This document shows positions 23,957 to 34,200 of a stretch of DNA of 41,709 nucleotides, piece by piece. Below the pieces are notes generated by a model, which had not been told where the DNA came from, did no database searches, and saw nothing but the letters and a program-made list of their open reading frames with translations. The number at the start of each line of letters is the position of its first letter. Position 1 is the first letter of the stretch. The stretch spans positions 1-41,709 of the forward strand of contig NZ_CALIBB010000255.1 in the NCBI RefSeq assembly GCF_938045595.1, written 5' to 3'. This DNA comes from an uncultured Campylobacter sp. GTDB lineage: Bacteria; Campylobacterota; Campylobacteria; Campylobacterales; Campylobacteraceae. Position numbers and translations under genes: made by a program.

Positions 23957-25397
23957 ATTTTTCCTTTAAATTGAGGTTGCACTCGTTGATGAGTGATTTT
24001 CGGATATCCCAAAGCTTTTGAGAGAGATCCACTTTGTAGCTCTGCGGATGGACGTTGCGAAGGTGCTCGAGCCAAAATTTGCTCTTTTGCTCCTTGCTAA
24101 AACGCGCGATCTCGCTTACCGTGCGGCGCATGCCTACGAATTTGCCCTCCTTAAAAACGGGACGTAAGAGCTTATGCGCGCTGAAATTCGTTAAAATTTT
24201 ACGCTTGTAGGTGTAAAGAGGGTGAAAAATTTCAAGCGGCGCGCTCTCGTCTATGCTCTCGCCCTCAAGCGTAATCAGATCGGCAAGCGCCATGCCGTTA
24301 TCTTTGTCGTAGAGTCTAAAGACCTGCTTGTAGCCGGGGTTATTGATCTTGCGCGGATCGTTTGAAATTTTGATCTTAGCCACGATCTCGCCATCTTTTT
24401 CGATACCGCTTAGCTTATACACGCCGCCTAGGCTCGAACTGTCTCCGCCGGTAATAAGCCTCGTGCCGATCCCCCAGCTATCGATTTTAGCGTCGAAAAG
24501 CTTGAGCTGATCAATCGCGTATTCGTCCAGATCGTTAGATGCGGTGATCTTTGCGTTCTCAAAGCCTGCAGCGTCGAGCATCTTACGCGCCTGCTTGGTC
24601 AGATACTCCAGATCGCCCGAATCTATGCGGATTCCAAGCGGCTCATGACCGCTAGCGCGCAGCTCTTTAAAAATCGTAATCGCATTCGGCACGCCGCTTG
24701 CGAGAGTATCGTAGGTATCGACGAGCAAAAGCGTGCTGTTCGGATAAATTTTAGCGTAGGCGCGAAACGCCTCCAGCTCGCTATCAAAGCTCTGAATCCA
24801 AGAGTGCGAGTGGGTGCCGATCGCGGGCACGCCGAATTTCTTTGCGGCGAGCACGTTCGACGTAGCGCTGCAGCCGCCTATAATCGCAGCTTTTGCGCCG
24901 TAGATACCGGCGCTTTGCCCCTGAGCGCGGCGCAAGCCAAACTCCATCACCGAATCACCCTTAGCGCTAAAATTGATGCGCGAGCTTTTTGTAGCGATTA
25001 GAGTTTGAAAATTTATAGTATTTAAGATCGCAGTCTCGATGAGCTGCGCCTCCATGATATTTGCCTTGACGCGAATTAGCGGCTCGTGCGGAAATACGAT
25101 CTGCCCCTCGTCCATGGCGTAAATTTCGCCACTAAATTTAAAGCCTCTTAGAAATTCCAAAAATTCCAGCTTAAATAAATTTAGACTTTTTAGATACGCG
25201 ATGTCGTCGTCACTAAATTTTAAGTTTTCGATATAATCCACAACCTCGTTTAAGCCACAAAATATCGCGTAACCGCCGCCGCTTGGGTTTTTGCGATAAA
25301 AAACGTCAAAAACCGCCGTCTGATCGGGCTTTGTAAAAAAATAGCCCTGCATCATGCTAAGCTGATAAAAATCGGTAAGTAAAGCCAAATCTTTCAT
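23949..25397 (-). CDS. pncB: Nicotinate phosphoribosyltransferase
   Basis: This enzyme joins nicotinate to PRPP to give nicotinate mononucleotide in NAD salvage. The 482-residue protein starts ALLTDFYQLSMMQGYFF, the canonical N-terminal motif. It has VFDVFYRKNPSGGGYAIFCG, EFGLRRAQGQSAG with the conserved arginine pair, ATSNVLAAKKFGVPAIGTHSHSW and LGIRIDSGDLEYL (PRPP/nicotinate site). A C-terminal segment with the ARFSKEQKSKFW pattern is normal for the clade. It follows the malic enzyme gene by 44 bases in the same direction. No irregularity is seen. Confidence 0.93.
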   Translation of the reverse strand: MKDLALLTDFYQLSMMQGYFFTKPDQTAVFDVFYRKNPSGGGYAIFCGLNEVVDYIENLKFSDDDIAYLKSLNLFKLEFLEFLRGFKFSGEIYAMDEGQIVFPHEPLIRVKANIMEAQLIETAILNTINFQTLIATKSSRINFSAKGDSVMEFGLRRAQGQSAGIYGAKAAIIGGCSATSNVLAAKKFGVPAIGTHSHSWIQSFDSELEAFRAYAKIYPNSTLLLVDTYDTLASGVPNAITIFKELRASGHEPLGIRIDSGDLEYLTKQARKMLDAAGFENAKITASNDLDEYAIDQLKLFDAKIDSWGIGTRLITGGDSSSLGGVYKLSGIEKDGEIVAKIKISNDPRKINNPGYKQVFRLYDKDNGMALADLITLEGESIDESAPLEIFHPLYTYKRKILTNFSAHKLLRPVFKEGKFVGMRRTVSEIARFSKEQKSKFWLEHLRNVHPQSYKVDLSQKLWDIRKSLINECNLNLKEKYV

Positions 25398-25441
25398 TTA
25401 CGCCTCTTAAATTTAATCTCGCCTCGTGCAGGAGCAAAAAA

Positions 25442-26698
25442 TCATAGCTTTTTAGCTTCCAGGCTCTTTTTATAAGCTGCAACGTCGAAGTCTTTGACGC
25501 GAGCGACGCCGTCATCTACCGCAGCTTTTGCGACCGCCGTCGAGATCACGGCAAACACGCGCGGATCGAAAGGATTTGGGATCACGTAGTCTTTGCCGAA
25601 TTTTAAGCTATCCTTGCCCAGCATCTTGCGGATTTCCGCAGGAACCTCTTCGCGAGCAAGATCCGCCATCGCGCGAGCGGCCGCAATCTTCATATTTTCG
25701 GTAATCTTTTTGGCTCTTACGTCAAGCGCGCCACGGAAGATATACGGAAAGCCCAAAACGTTATTGATCTGATTTGCAAAGTCGCTTCTGCCGGTGCCTA
25801 CGATCGCGTCGTTTCTTACTTCCTCGACCTCGCTTGGATAGATTTCCGGTACCGGATTTGCAAGCGCAAAAATGATCGGATGCGGCGCCATAGTCCTTAC
25901 CATCTCTTTGGTTAAAACGCCCGGCTTGCTAAGGCCCAAAAACATATCCGCGCCCTTCATCGCGTCCTCTAGCGTGCGATCTGCGGTGTCTAGGGCAAAT
26001 TCTTTCTTTTGCTCGGTAAGATCGGTGCGACCCTTGTGGATCACCCCTTTGGAATCGAGCATTATGATATGTTTGGCGCCTAAATTACGATACATCTTTG
26101 CACACGCTATGCCAGCAGCGCCCGAGCCGCTGACTACGATCTTCATATCCTCGATATTTTTGCCGCTGATAAGGGCTGCGTTGATTAGCCCTGCGCCCGT
26201 AATCATCGCGGTGCCGTGCTGATCGTCGTGCATGACGGGGATATCGACGGCTTTTTGCAGCTCGCGCTCTATCTCGAAGCACTCGGGAGCTTTGATATCC
26301 TCTAAATTTATACCGCCGAACGTAGGCGCTATCGCTTTGCAAATTTCAATTATCTTTTTAGGATCTTTTTCGTCGATCTCGATGTCAAATGCATCGACGC
26401 CGCCGAATTTTTTAAACAAAACCGCCTTGCCCTCCATTACGGGCTTTCCGGCGATTGCGCCGATATCACCAAGCCCTAAAACCGCCGTGCCGTTAGTGAT
26501 AACAGCTACGAGATTGGCCTTATTCGTGTATTTAAACGCAGCCTCGTGATCACCTTCGATCACCTTGCAAGGCTCCGCGACGCCCGGCGTATATGCAAGC
26601 GCCAAATCCTCCGCCGTAGCGCACGGGGTTTTTACATTCGTTCCGATTTTACCGCCTATGTGGTACTTCAAAGCCGCTTCAACGTTTACTTTAGCCAT
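25442..26698 (-). CDS. NAD(P)-dependent malic enzyme
   Basis: This enzyme oxidatively decarboxylates malate to pyruvate with NAD(P) reduction and is important where sugars are not used. The 418-residue single-domain form (no phosphotransacetylase fusion) shows LALAYTPGVAEPCK, DIGAIAGKPVMEGKAVLFK, INLEDIKAPECFEIE and MHDDQHGTAMITGAGLINA with metal and substrate residues. The dinucleotide fold is IVVSGSGAAGIACAKMY. The cofactor preference cannot be told securely. It starts just after gltX (1-base gap), matching the Cj1287c-Cj1288c arrangement I recall in C. jejuni. Confidence 0.92.
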   Translation of the reverse strand: MAKVNVEAALKYHIGGKIGTNVKTPCATAEDLALAYTPGVAEPCKVIEGDHEAAFKYTNKANLVAVITNGTAVLGLGDIGAIAGKPVMEGKAVLFKKFGGVDAFDIEIDEKDPKKIIEICKAIAPTFGGINLEDIKAPECFEIERELQKAVDIPVMHDDQHGTAMITGAGLINAALISGKNIEDMKIVVSGSGAAGIACAKMYRNLGAKHIIMLDSKGVIHKGRTDLTEQKKEFALDTADRTLEDAMKGADMFLGLSKPGVLTKEMVRTMAPHPIIFALANPVPEIYPSEVEEVRNDAIVGTGRSDFANQINNVLGFPYIFRGALDVRAKKITENMKIAAARAMADLAREEVPAEIRKMLGKDSLKFGKDYVIPNPFDPRVFAVISTAVAKAAVDDGVARVKDFDVAAYKKSLEAKKL

Positions 26699-26699
26699 T

Positions 26700-28079
26700 T
26701 TATAATCCTTTTTTGATTAAATTTGAAATTCTCGTTTTAACTTCGTCGCTTCCTAAAATTTCACAAATTTCAAAAATCGACGGACTTACGCTTCCCCCCG
26801 TGATCGCAACGCGCAGAGGCTGGGCAAGATCCTTTAGCTTGGCGCCGTTTGCGTCCAAAAATCCCATCGTCCTTTCCTCGCACTCCTTTGCATTTAAATT
26901 TGCGCTTAGAGTATCCGAAAATTTTGCGAGTAAGCTTAGCGAACTTTCGGTTACAAATTTCTTATACGCCTTCTCGTCGTAGCAGCTCGGGCGATTTAGA
27001 AGGATTTTAATGCCCTCGGCCATCTCCACTAGCGTCTTTGCGCGCTGTTTGTACTGCTGCGCGATGAGATGTTTTTTCGCGTGCGAGCGGATATCGACGC
27101 CGAATTCCACAAGCTGCGCGGCAAGCTCATCGTCGTCAGAGTTTTTAATATAATGCGCATTTAGCCACTCGAGCTTAGTTTGATTGAAGGTGCTAGAGCT
27201 CTTGCTGATATGGTTAGGATCAAAGTATCGCTTCATCTCCTCCATGCTAAAAATTTCATCATCCCCGTGGCTCCAGCCCAGGCGTACTAAAAAATTTAGC
27301 AGAGCTTGCGGCAGATAGCCCATGCGCTTATACTCCATCACGTCGGTAGCGCCGTGGCGTTTGCTTAGCTTGCTGCCGTCGGTGCCGTTGATCATCGCGA
27401 CATGGTAAAATTTAGGGATTTTAAAGCCTAGCGCGTTATACAGCACGATCTGCTTCGGGGTGTTGCTTAGATGATCGTCGCCGCGGATCACGTCCGTGAC
27501 GCCCATCAGCGCGTCGTCGATCACGACCGTGAAGTTATACGTAGGCGTGCCATCGGAACGCGCGATGATGAAATCGTCCAAAATATCGGCAGCGTTAAAT
27601 TTTATCTCGCCCTTGATGCCGTCACTAAATTCTATCGTGCCGCTAAGCGGGGATTTGATGCGGATTACGGGCTCGATCCCAGCAGGCGGCGTGCCGGTAA
27701 AGTCGCGATAGCGGTTATCGTAGCGCGGGCGCTCTTTGCGAGCTTCCTGCTGCGCGCGCAGCTCATCCAGCTCGTCCTTACTCATATAGCATTTGTATGC
27801 CTTGCCCTCATCTAGCAGCTTTTGGACGTATTGTTTGTAAAGATCAAAGCGCGAGCTTTGATACACGATCTGCCCGTCATAGTCTAGATTGCACCACTTA
27901 AAAGCTTCCTCGATCGCCTTAGCAGCCTCCTGCGAATTGCGCTTCAGATCAGTGTCCTCGATACGCAGCAGGAATTTGCCGCCGTTTGCCCTAGCGTAAA
28001 GATAACTAAAAAGCGCCGTTCTAAGTCCGCCGATATGTAAATATCCCGTAGGACTCGGCGCAAAACGAGTTACTATCAT
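26700..28079 (-). CDS. gltX: Glutamyl-tRNA synthetase
   Basis: The enzyme charges tRNA with glutamate; epsilonproteobacteria often have two such genes, one acting on tRNA-Gln. The class I motifs are visible: FAPSPTGYLHIGGLRTALFS (HIGH-type) and SKLSKRHGAT (KMSKS-type). FLLRIEDTDLKRNS and IRGDDHLSNTPKQIVLYNALG add further support. I place the start at 28079 (MIVTRFAP), with AAGGA suitably upstream; the open frame to 28265 runs into the divergent gene and has no family match. Length is 459. Which of the two paralogues this is cannot be decided here. Confidence 0.93.
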   Translation of the reverse strand: MIVTRFAPSPTGYLHIGGLRTALFSYLYARANGGKFLLRIEDTDLKRNSQEAAKAIEEAFKWCNLDYDGQIVYQSSRFDLYKQYVQKLLDEGKAYKCYMSKDELDELRAQQEARKERPRYDNRYRDFTGTPPAGIEPVIRIKSPLSGTIEFSDGIKGEIKFNAADILDDFIIARSDGTPTYNFTVVIDDALMGVTDVIRGDDHLSNTPKQIVLYNALGFKIPKFYHVAMINGTDGSKLSKRHGATDVMEYKRMGYLPQALLNFLVRLGWSHGDDEIFSMEEMKRYFDPNHISKSSSTFNQTKLEWLNAHYIKNSDDDELAAQLVEFGVDIRSHAKKHLIAQQYKQRAKTLVEMAEGIKILLNRPSCYDEKAYKKFVTESSLSLLAKFSDTLSANLNAKECEERTMGFLDANGAKLKDLAQPLRVAITGGSVSPSIFEICEILGSDEVKTRISNLIKKGL

Positions 28080-28112
28080 AAAAATTCCTTTGCAAAAATT
28101 ACCATTTAATGT

Positions 28113-28136
28113 TATAATCGCGATCTTGTAATTATA
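28113..28136. promoter_or_regulatory. Divergent promoter pair for gltX and the SurA-like gene
   Basis: TATAAT on the plus strand (28113-28118) and TATAAT on the minus strand (28136-28131) face each other across 12 bases. Each is placed to start transcription toward its own gene, giving leaders of about 40 and 45 bases. Both flanks are AT-rich as usual for Campylobacter sigma-70 promoters. Confidence 0.5.
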
Positions 28137-28164
28137 AAGCAAAAAGACTAAATAAAGGTTAAAA

Positions 28165-29055
28165 ATGATAAAGAAACTGCTTTTTTCCGCAATGATCTGT
28201 GCTGTTTGTGCAAATGCCGAAGTAGTAAACGGCGTCATCGCCGTGGTAGATAATGAGCCCATCACCGGCTACGAACTAGCCAAAGTTCAGAAGCTAACGG
28301 GCGCTTCGCCGCAAGCTGCGATGGAAATTTTAATCGGGCAAAAGCTGCAACAATCCGAGATTAAACGCCGCGGCATCGCGGTAAATGACGCGGAGATCGA
28401 CGCGAGGCTCAAAGCGATCGCTGATCAAAATAAGCTTAACTTAGACCAACTCAAAACCGCTGTGCAAAAGCAAGGCATGAACTACGATGACTTTAAAGCA
28501 AATGTCCGCCGTACACTGCTTGAAGAAAAGCTCTATGGCTCAATATTCGCAGACGTACAGCACCGCACGACCCCCGAAAATGTCAAAAAATTCTACAGCC
28601 AAAATAGTTCATTATTTACAACCTTCGATAGCATCACGCTAACCCGCTACATCGCAAAATCGCAAGCTCCGCTCGATAGGATCCGCACAAATCCGAAGCT
28701 CCGCCCAAGCGACGTGTATGTGATGAAGGGAACCCTCAAGGCCAATCAAATGGATGAGGGGCTCAAATACATCGTCACGAACGTCGAGCAGGGCAAATTT
28801 TCGCCGATAATCCCTACGCGCAATGGCTACGAGATGTTTTACGTAAACGACAAAAAGGGGCTTCGCACGCTTGATTTTGACAGCGTGCAAGAAAAGGCGA
28901 TCGAAGGCTACGTGACCTCTGAGCGCAAAAAGGCGATCACCGAGTTCAACGACAGGCTCCGCTCAAACGCCAATATCCGCATTATCGAGCGTCCGCAAGC
29001 AAAATCGCAAGGCGCAAAAACCGCTCCAAAAGTTAAAGTGCAAAAAAGGCAGTAA
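28165..29055 (+). CDS. SurA-like periplasmic chaperone / peptidyl-prolyl isomerase (Cj1289-type)
   Basis: The 296-residue protein has a signal peptide (MIKKLLFSAMICAVCANA, cleaved near Ala18). A SurA N-domain then begins EVVNGVIAVVDNEPITGYEL and has a long helical region with IKRRGIAVNDAEIDARL. The PPIase-like part reads SITLTRYIAKS, then TNVEQGKFSPIIPTRNGYEMFYV. A basic tail (PKVKVQKRQ) ends the protein. It folds or escorts outer-membrane proteins in the periplasm. It lies beside and divergent to gltX, as I recall for Cj1289 in C. jejuni. AAAGG lies 6 bases before the ATG. Isomerase activity is not certain. Confidence 0.85.
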   Translation: MIKKLLFSAMICAVCANAEVVNGVIAVVDNEPITGYELAKVQKLTGASPQAAMEILIGQKLQQSEIKRRGIAVNDAEIDARLKAIADQNKLNLDQLKTAVQKQGMNYDDFKANVRRTLLEEKLYGSIFADVQHRTTPENVKKFYSQNSSLFTTFDSITLTRYIAKSQAPLDRIRTNPKLRPSDVYVMKGTLKANQMDEGLKYIVTNVEQGKFSPIIPTRNGYEMFYVNDKKGLRTLDFDSVQEKAIEGYVTSERKKAITEFNDRLRSNANIRIIERPQAKSQGAKTAPKVKVQKRQ

Positions 29056-29172
29056 ATTTTAAAATCCGATGCCGTGCATTAATTTTATAGAATTTAACGC
29101 CGATAGCGCAAGGGCAAGCGCGCAGCTTATCCGCTCGCGCGTAAAATTTTGATAAAATTTAAAGGCTTCGTG

Positions 29173-30288
29173 GTGATAACAATCAAAAATTTTACCGAAC
29201 TTAACAGTGATCCTAGAAGTAGCAGCATAAGCGCTGCAGACTTCGGCGCGAGCAAATTTTGCTCCCACATCGATGCCGCCTCAAAACTCGTCGCCGTTTG
29301 GAGCGATGAAACCGGCGGCGAGGAGCTAAATTTTAAAATTTACGACTTTGATCGCAAGCTTAAATTTAGCCTTCAAGAGCCGATCATCTACGCGAAATTC
29401 GAACCCCGCGCGGCTCAAATTTGGCTGGCGCGCCGCGACGGCGACGAGCAAATTTCGATTTTGATTTACGATTACGACGGAGGGTTAAAGTCGAATTTAG
29501 CTCTGCCCGATGAGCTTAGAAACTCGGACGTATGGATGGACGAGTTGCCGCAAATCGGCGGCATGGCGGTAGATCTCGGCGCGGGACAAGACGGCAGCAG
29601 ATCGTTTTTGCTACGCGCGGACGGAAGCGAGCTAAATTTGACCGCCGAGCTCGAAGAGGGCTTTAGTTTTTTGTTTGCGACCGAAGGCAAAGGCGGCGAA
29701 AACGACGAGCTTGAACAAAAATACGCGCAGGATCACGAATGCAAGGACGAACAAAACAGCGAGCTAAAGCCCCAACAAAAACGCATGCAAGAACCCAAAC
29801 AAGAGCGCGAAAATAATCAAAAATGCGAGCGAGCGAGCGAAGCAGTGCTTTTAAATTTTTACGAGGGGCAGATTGCTATCGTAAGCTATCCTGAACTAAA
29901 GCCTCTGCGTAAATTTAGCTTCCCCGATGAGCTCACGCTGGACGGCGAGACGCGGGAGTTTATGCTGGGCGGTATCGCGCCGATAAATGAAAAAATTTGG
30001 CTCGTGCGCGACGACGGCTACTTTCGCCACTATCTTTTTGACGCGATAGAATTTGAGTTCATAGCCGAGATCGCTCTGGCGGGCTTTGAGCCAAAAATCG
30101 ACGGCGCGGGCGAGATAACGTCGCAAATTTGCGATATCGACTACCGCGAGGGCAAATTGATCTTCACTCACTACGAGCTAGCGGGCGAGGGCGAGCAAAC
30201 GCACGAGATAAATAGCTATTTTGAGGCGGACGTCGCAGCGCTAGGGCAAATTTTTACTACAAAACGGACTCGCTCTCTTAAAATTTAA
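29173..30288 (+). CDS. Unknown protein, beta-rich with a charged Gln/Glu insert
   Basis: The protein (371 residues from GTG at 29173) has no signal peptide and many short strand-turn-strand stretches such as FKIYDFDRKLKFSL, ISILIYDYDGGLKSNLAL and KIWLVRDDGYFRHYLFD. This is a WD/propeller-like rhythm. In the middle (about residues 175-225) is a low-complexity insert rich in Glu, Gln, Lys and Asn (KDEQNSELKPQQKRMQEPKQ). AAAGG lies 7 bases before the GTG at 29173; an upstream TTG at 29149 is in frame but poorly supported. I do not recognise a family. It may be a cytoplasmic propeller scaffold. It ends 2 bases before the end of the opposite gene. Confidence 0.72.
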   Translation: MITIKNFTELNSDPRSSSISAADFGASKFCSHIDAASKLVAVWSDETGGEELNFKIYDFDRKLKFSLQEPIIYAKFEPRAAQIWLARRDGDEQISILIYDYDGGLKSNLALPDELRNSDVWMDELPQIGGMAVDLGAGQDGSRSFLLRADGSELNLTAELEEGFSFLFATEGKGGENDELEQKYAQDHECKDEQNSELKPQQKRMQEPKQERENNQKCERASEAVLLNFYEGQIAIVSYPELKPLRKFSFPDELTLDGETREFMLGGIAPINEKIWLVRDDGYFRHYLFDAIEFEFIAEIALAGFEPKIDGAGEITSQICDIDYREGKLIFTHYELAGEGEQTHEINSYFEADVAALGQIFTTKRTRSLKI

Positions 30289-30290
30289 TA

Positions 30291-30857
30291 TTATCCGTTT
30301 TTATTGCATAGTTTAAAATATATATCTTTTATCTTTTCTGCTTGAAATATGTGTGGAATATCGTCCGTTACCAACAGTAGCGGCCAGCGTCCTACGACGC
30401 CGCCGACAATTAAATCCGTTTTGTAAAAAGTATTGTTCTTTAACCGATCCTCGTCAAGTATCTTTATCGGTAAAACACACGAAACTTCCCTATATTGCTC
30501 ACACTCGGTACATAATTGACGGCGTACCAAGTTAGGGTTATTGCCGTAATCGTATCTTACCTCGATATTGCATTGTAGAAGATAAAAATTCTTTGAACGC
30601 GGAAGTTTGATAAATGATAATCCGCTTAAACTATATTTATTGTATATATCGACAAACCTTTGCGACACGACAGTCTCTCCGTCCCAACAAGAAGAATAAT
30701 CGCATCTCTTTTTTAGCACAAATGTTTCCGCAGCCGCCATTGCCGCTTCATAGCGATTGACGATCAATTTACATTTAGAGCAAAATTTCAATAACTCTTT
30801 ATTGTCGCCGTAAAAATAGGCATTGTTATCAACACCGCTTACTCTATAGTATCTCAC
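30291..30857 (-). CDS. Unknown cysteine-pair protein, immunity-like
   Basis: This 188-residue protein has two CxxC pairs, CSKC and CTEC, plus other cysteines (RCDYSSCWDG), suggesting a metal site. The middle segment TVVSQRFVDIYNKYSLSGLS followed by FIKLP, and the later WPLLLVTDDIPHIF, recall Imm11/DUF1629 or double-CxxCG proteins linked to polymorphic toxins. I cannot assign it firmly. I chose the GTG at 30857 because AGGAAAGG lies just upstream; the ATG at 30878 has no ribosome site. It is AT-rich and follows a decayed gene on the same strand, so it looks horizontally acquired. Confidence 0.65.
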   Translation of the reverse strand: MRYYRVSGVDNNAYFYGDNKELLKFCSKCKLIVNRYEAAMAAAETFVLKKRCDYSSCWDGETVVSQRFVDIYNKYSLSGLSFIKLPRSKNFYLLQCNIEVRYDYGNNPNLVRRQLCTECEQYREVSCVLPIKILDEDRLKNNTFYKTDLIVGGVVGRWPLLLVTDDIPHIFQAEKIKDIYFKLCNKNG

Positions 30858-30940
30858 TGCGCCTTTCCTCAAAAGCATTATTAATACAAAAATTTTAATC
30901 TTCGGCGATTTTTATTTACAAAAGCTTTTTTGCCGTATCT

Positions 30941-31180
30941 TTATCTGCAACTCCCTGTTAAATGCTTGAATTGCGGCATTTCTCGAAAGATTAACTTTTC
31001 GCAGCTATCGATAGCAGCGTCTTTGCCATTATCAAGCCATAAAAACTTTAGGTTTTTACATGTATGAATATCTGTTATATTTTTATATTCGTCCAGCAAA
31101 TCAAAAGCTCTTTCAAAGAATAAAAAGCGCTATTGTATTACCACGATTCGCCATGCCTAAATTTCTTAATGATCCTACGC
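30941..31180 (-). pseudogene. Decayed gene remnant, leucine-rich-like
   Basis: On the minus strand a 62-codon stop-to-stop frame (31129-30941) reads FFERAFDLLDEYKNITDIHT, then CKNLKFLWLDNGKDAAIDSC and EKLIFREMPQFKHLTGSC. This is coherent and resembles a leucine-rich repeat. It has no start. Just upstream another frame reads SLRNLGMANRGNTIALFIL before a stop, so one shift near 31125 would join the two. This explains most of the 400-base stretch between the carB end and the cysteine-pair gene. The product is unknown. The low GC and company suggest a lost immunity or LRR gene. Confidence 0.5.
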
Positions 31181-31278
31181 GTTAAATTTACTCGCGTTCC
31201 ATTTAACCGTATCGCCTAAAAGTAAGTTAAAATTTTAAAATCTCATCGCGGTATGGTGCCGGCGGAAGGCTGCTCGTG

Positions 31279-34200
31279 CTATCTGCCGCTTAGATACTCC
31301 TGTAACGTTTTAACTTCAAGCGCGGATTGATCCTTTATCGAGCAGATTGAGCGCGTAGCCGCGATCGCCGCCTTCATCGTCGTAAAATACGGCAGTCTAA
31401 AGCGCAGCACGCTCTGGCGGATCTTCGCGGCATCGGTGGAGCTTGATTTGCTATCGCTAGTGTTGATGACGAGCGAAATTTCGCCATTTTTGAGCTTATC
31501 CTCGATATTTGGGCGGCCCTCGCTGATTTTATAGACAAACTCGCACTCCACGCCGTTTTCGCCCAGTAGCTTGTGAGTGCCGCTCGTAGCCGCGATACCG
31601 AAGCCCGCGCTAGTAAATGCGCGCGCAAGCTCTACGGCTCGCAGCTTGTCGTGATCGGCTAGCGACAAAAATACCTTGCCGCCGCTTGGAAGCGCGTTGT
31701 TCGCGCCGATTTGCGATTTAGCAAAGCTTTTGGCGAAGCTCTCGCCGATACCCATCACCTCGCCGGTGCTTTTCATCTCAGGCCCCAGGATCAGATCCGC
31801 GCCCGCAAGCTTGTTGAAAGGAAAGACGCTCTCTTTGACGCAGATATGATTTTTAATACGCGGCTTTAAAATTCCCTTCTCTTCGACTAGCACGCCGAAC
31901 TCGTCGTAAAATTTCAAAGCCTCGCGCAGACCCCCTTGCCACATTACGCGAGTAGCGACCTTAGCCATCGGAATTCCCGTCGCCTTGCTTACAAACGGCA
32001 CGGTGCGGCTCGCGCGCGGATTTACCTCGATGATGTAAAGCTCGTTTTCAAAAATCGCGAATTGAATGTTCATAAGCCCTACGACGCCAAGATTTAGCGC
32101 GATCTCTTTGGTTTGGCGACTTACCAGATCGATCATCTCCGCACTTAGGCTAAGCGGCGGCAAAATGCTCGCGCTATCGCCGCTGTGGATACCCGCTTCT
32201 TCGATATGCTCCATTATTGCGCCGATATATACGTCGCGCCCATCGCAGATCGCATCGACGTCAAGCTCTGTCGCGTCAAGTAAAAATTTATCTATCAGCA
32301 CCGGCGAGTGATCGCTCACGCGCACCGCCTCGCTCATATACTGCCTAAGCTCGGCTTCGCTATGCACGCGCCGCATCGCGCGACCCCCGAGCACATAGCT
32401 AGGGCGCACGAGCACCGGATAGCCGATAGCAGCAGCCTTTTCAATTGCTTCGGCTTCGCTTATGGCGGTATCGTTTTTCGGCTGCTTAACGCCGATACTT
32501 GCGATAAACTCGCTAAATTTTTTGCGATCCTCCGCTACGTCTATCGTGCGCGCGCTCGTGCCGATGATCTTGGCTCCCACGGTGCTTAGGCGCTTGGCGA
32601 GCTTTAGTGGCGTTTGGCCGCCGAAATGCACGATCACGCCGTCGGGGCTTTCAGCCTCGATGACCGCTCTAACGTGCTCGAAATCGATCGGCTCGAAGTA
32701 TAAAATATCGCTCGTGTCGTAGTCGGTGCTGACGGTTTCGGGGTTGCAGTTATACATTATCGTGGTGATGCCCATATCGCGTAGCGCGTAGCTAGCGTGC
32801 ACGCAGCAGTAGTCAAACTCGATACCCTGCCCGATGCGGTTCGGACCGCCGCCGATGATGAGGACCTTTTTATTATCTTTTGAAATTTTACGGCTTGCGA
32901 TAGCAGGCGTTATGTTGGTGCTGGAGTACAGATACGGAGTAAGCGCCGCAAACTCGCCCGCACAGGTATCTACTTCGTTGTATTCAAGGCCGATGCCCTG
33001 TCTGGCGCAGGCAAAATGGATATCGTTTTGCGTAAGGCCCAGATTGTCCTTTTTGTTGATCAAATTTGCGATCATCTTATCGCTAAAGCCCCAGCTCTTG
33101 GCCTGTCTTAGAAGCGCCGCGTCGTTGATGATCTCCATATCGATGCGCTCTTCAAATTTTACGATCTGCTCGATCTGGCTCAAAAACCAGCGGTCGATCT
33201 TGCTAAGCTCGTAAATTTGATCCACGCTCATGCCCGCTCTAAAGCCCTGGGCGATGTATAAAATTCTATCTTGCTGCGCGTTGCGAAGCCCGAAAATCAG
33301 ATCCTTTTCGCTTAAATTTAATTCCACGAAGCCGAAGTAGCCCTTCTCCAGCGAACACAGCGCCTTTTGAATGCTCTCTTTAAAGCTGCGCCCGATCGCC
33401 ATCACCTCGCCGATACTCTTCATCGCAGTGCCGAGATACGGGTTTGCGCCGGGGAATTTTTCAAACGCAAAGCGCGGAATTTTAGTCACGATATAATCGA
33501 TCACCGGCTCAAAGCTCGCAGGCGTGCCAGTGATATCGTTTTTAATCTCATCCAGGCTAAAGCCCACAGCTAACATCGTAGCGACCTTGGCGATCGGATA
33601 GCCCGTGGCTTTAGACGCGAGAGCCGAGCTGCGGCTTACGCGCGGGTTCATCTCGATGACGATCATGCGACCAGTTTGCGGATTTACCGCAAACTGCACG
33701 TTTGAGCCGCCCGTATCCACGCCGATCTCGCGTAAAATTTTAAAGCTTGCGTCGCGCATCGCCTGGTATTCTTTATCGGTAAGTGTAAGAGCGGGCGCAA
33801 CCGTGATGCTATCGCCCGTATGCACCCCCATCGGGTCGAAATTTTCGATCGAACAGACGATGATGCAGTTGTCCTTATGATCGCGGATCACCTCCATTTC
33901 GAACTCTTTCCATCCAAGCAGGCTCTCTTCGATCAAAATTTCATTTATTGGGCTCACGTCTAGCCCGTTTTGCGCGACCTCTTTAAACTCGTCGATATTG
34001 TACGCTACGCCGCTACCTGCGCCGCCCAGGGTGTAGCTAGCGCGGATAATGAGCGGAAAGCCGATCTCATTTGCAGCAGCCATCGCCTCTTCGATATTGT
34101 AGGCGTATTTGGATTTGGGCAGATCCATTCCGATCTTAATCATCGCCTCTTTAAATTTCACCCTATCCTCGCCCTTTTTGATCGCTTCAGGCTTGGCGCC

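Noticed and set aside
28080..28265. Longer start for gltX at 28265
   Set aside because: It would cross the divergent promoter and overlap the SurA-like gene, and the HIGH-type N-terminus begins properly at 28079.
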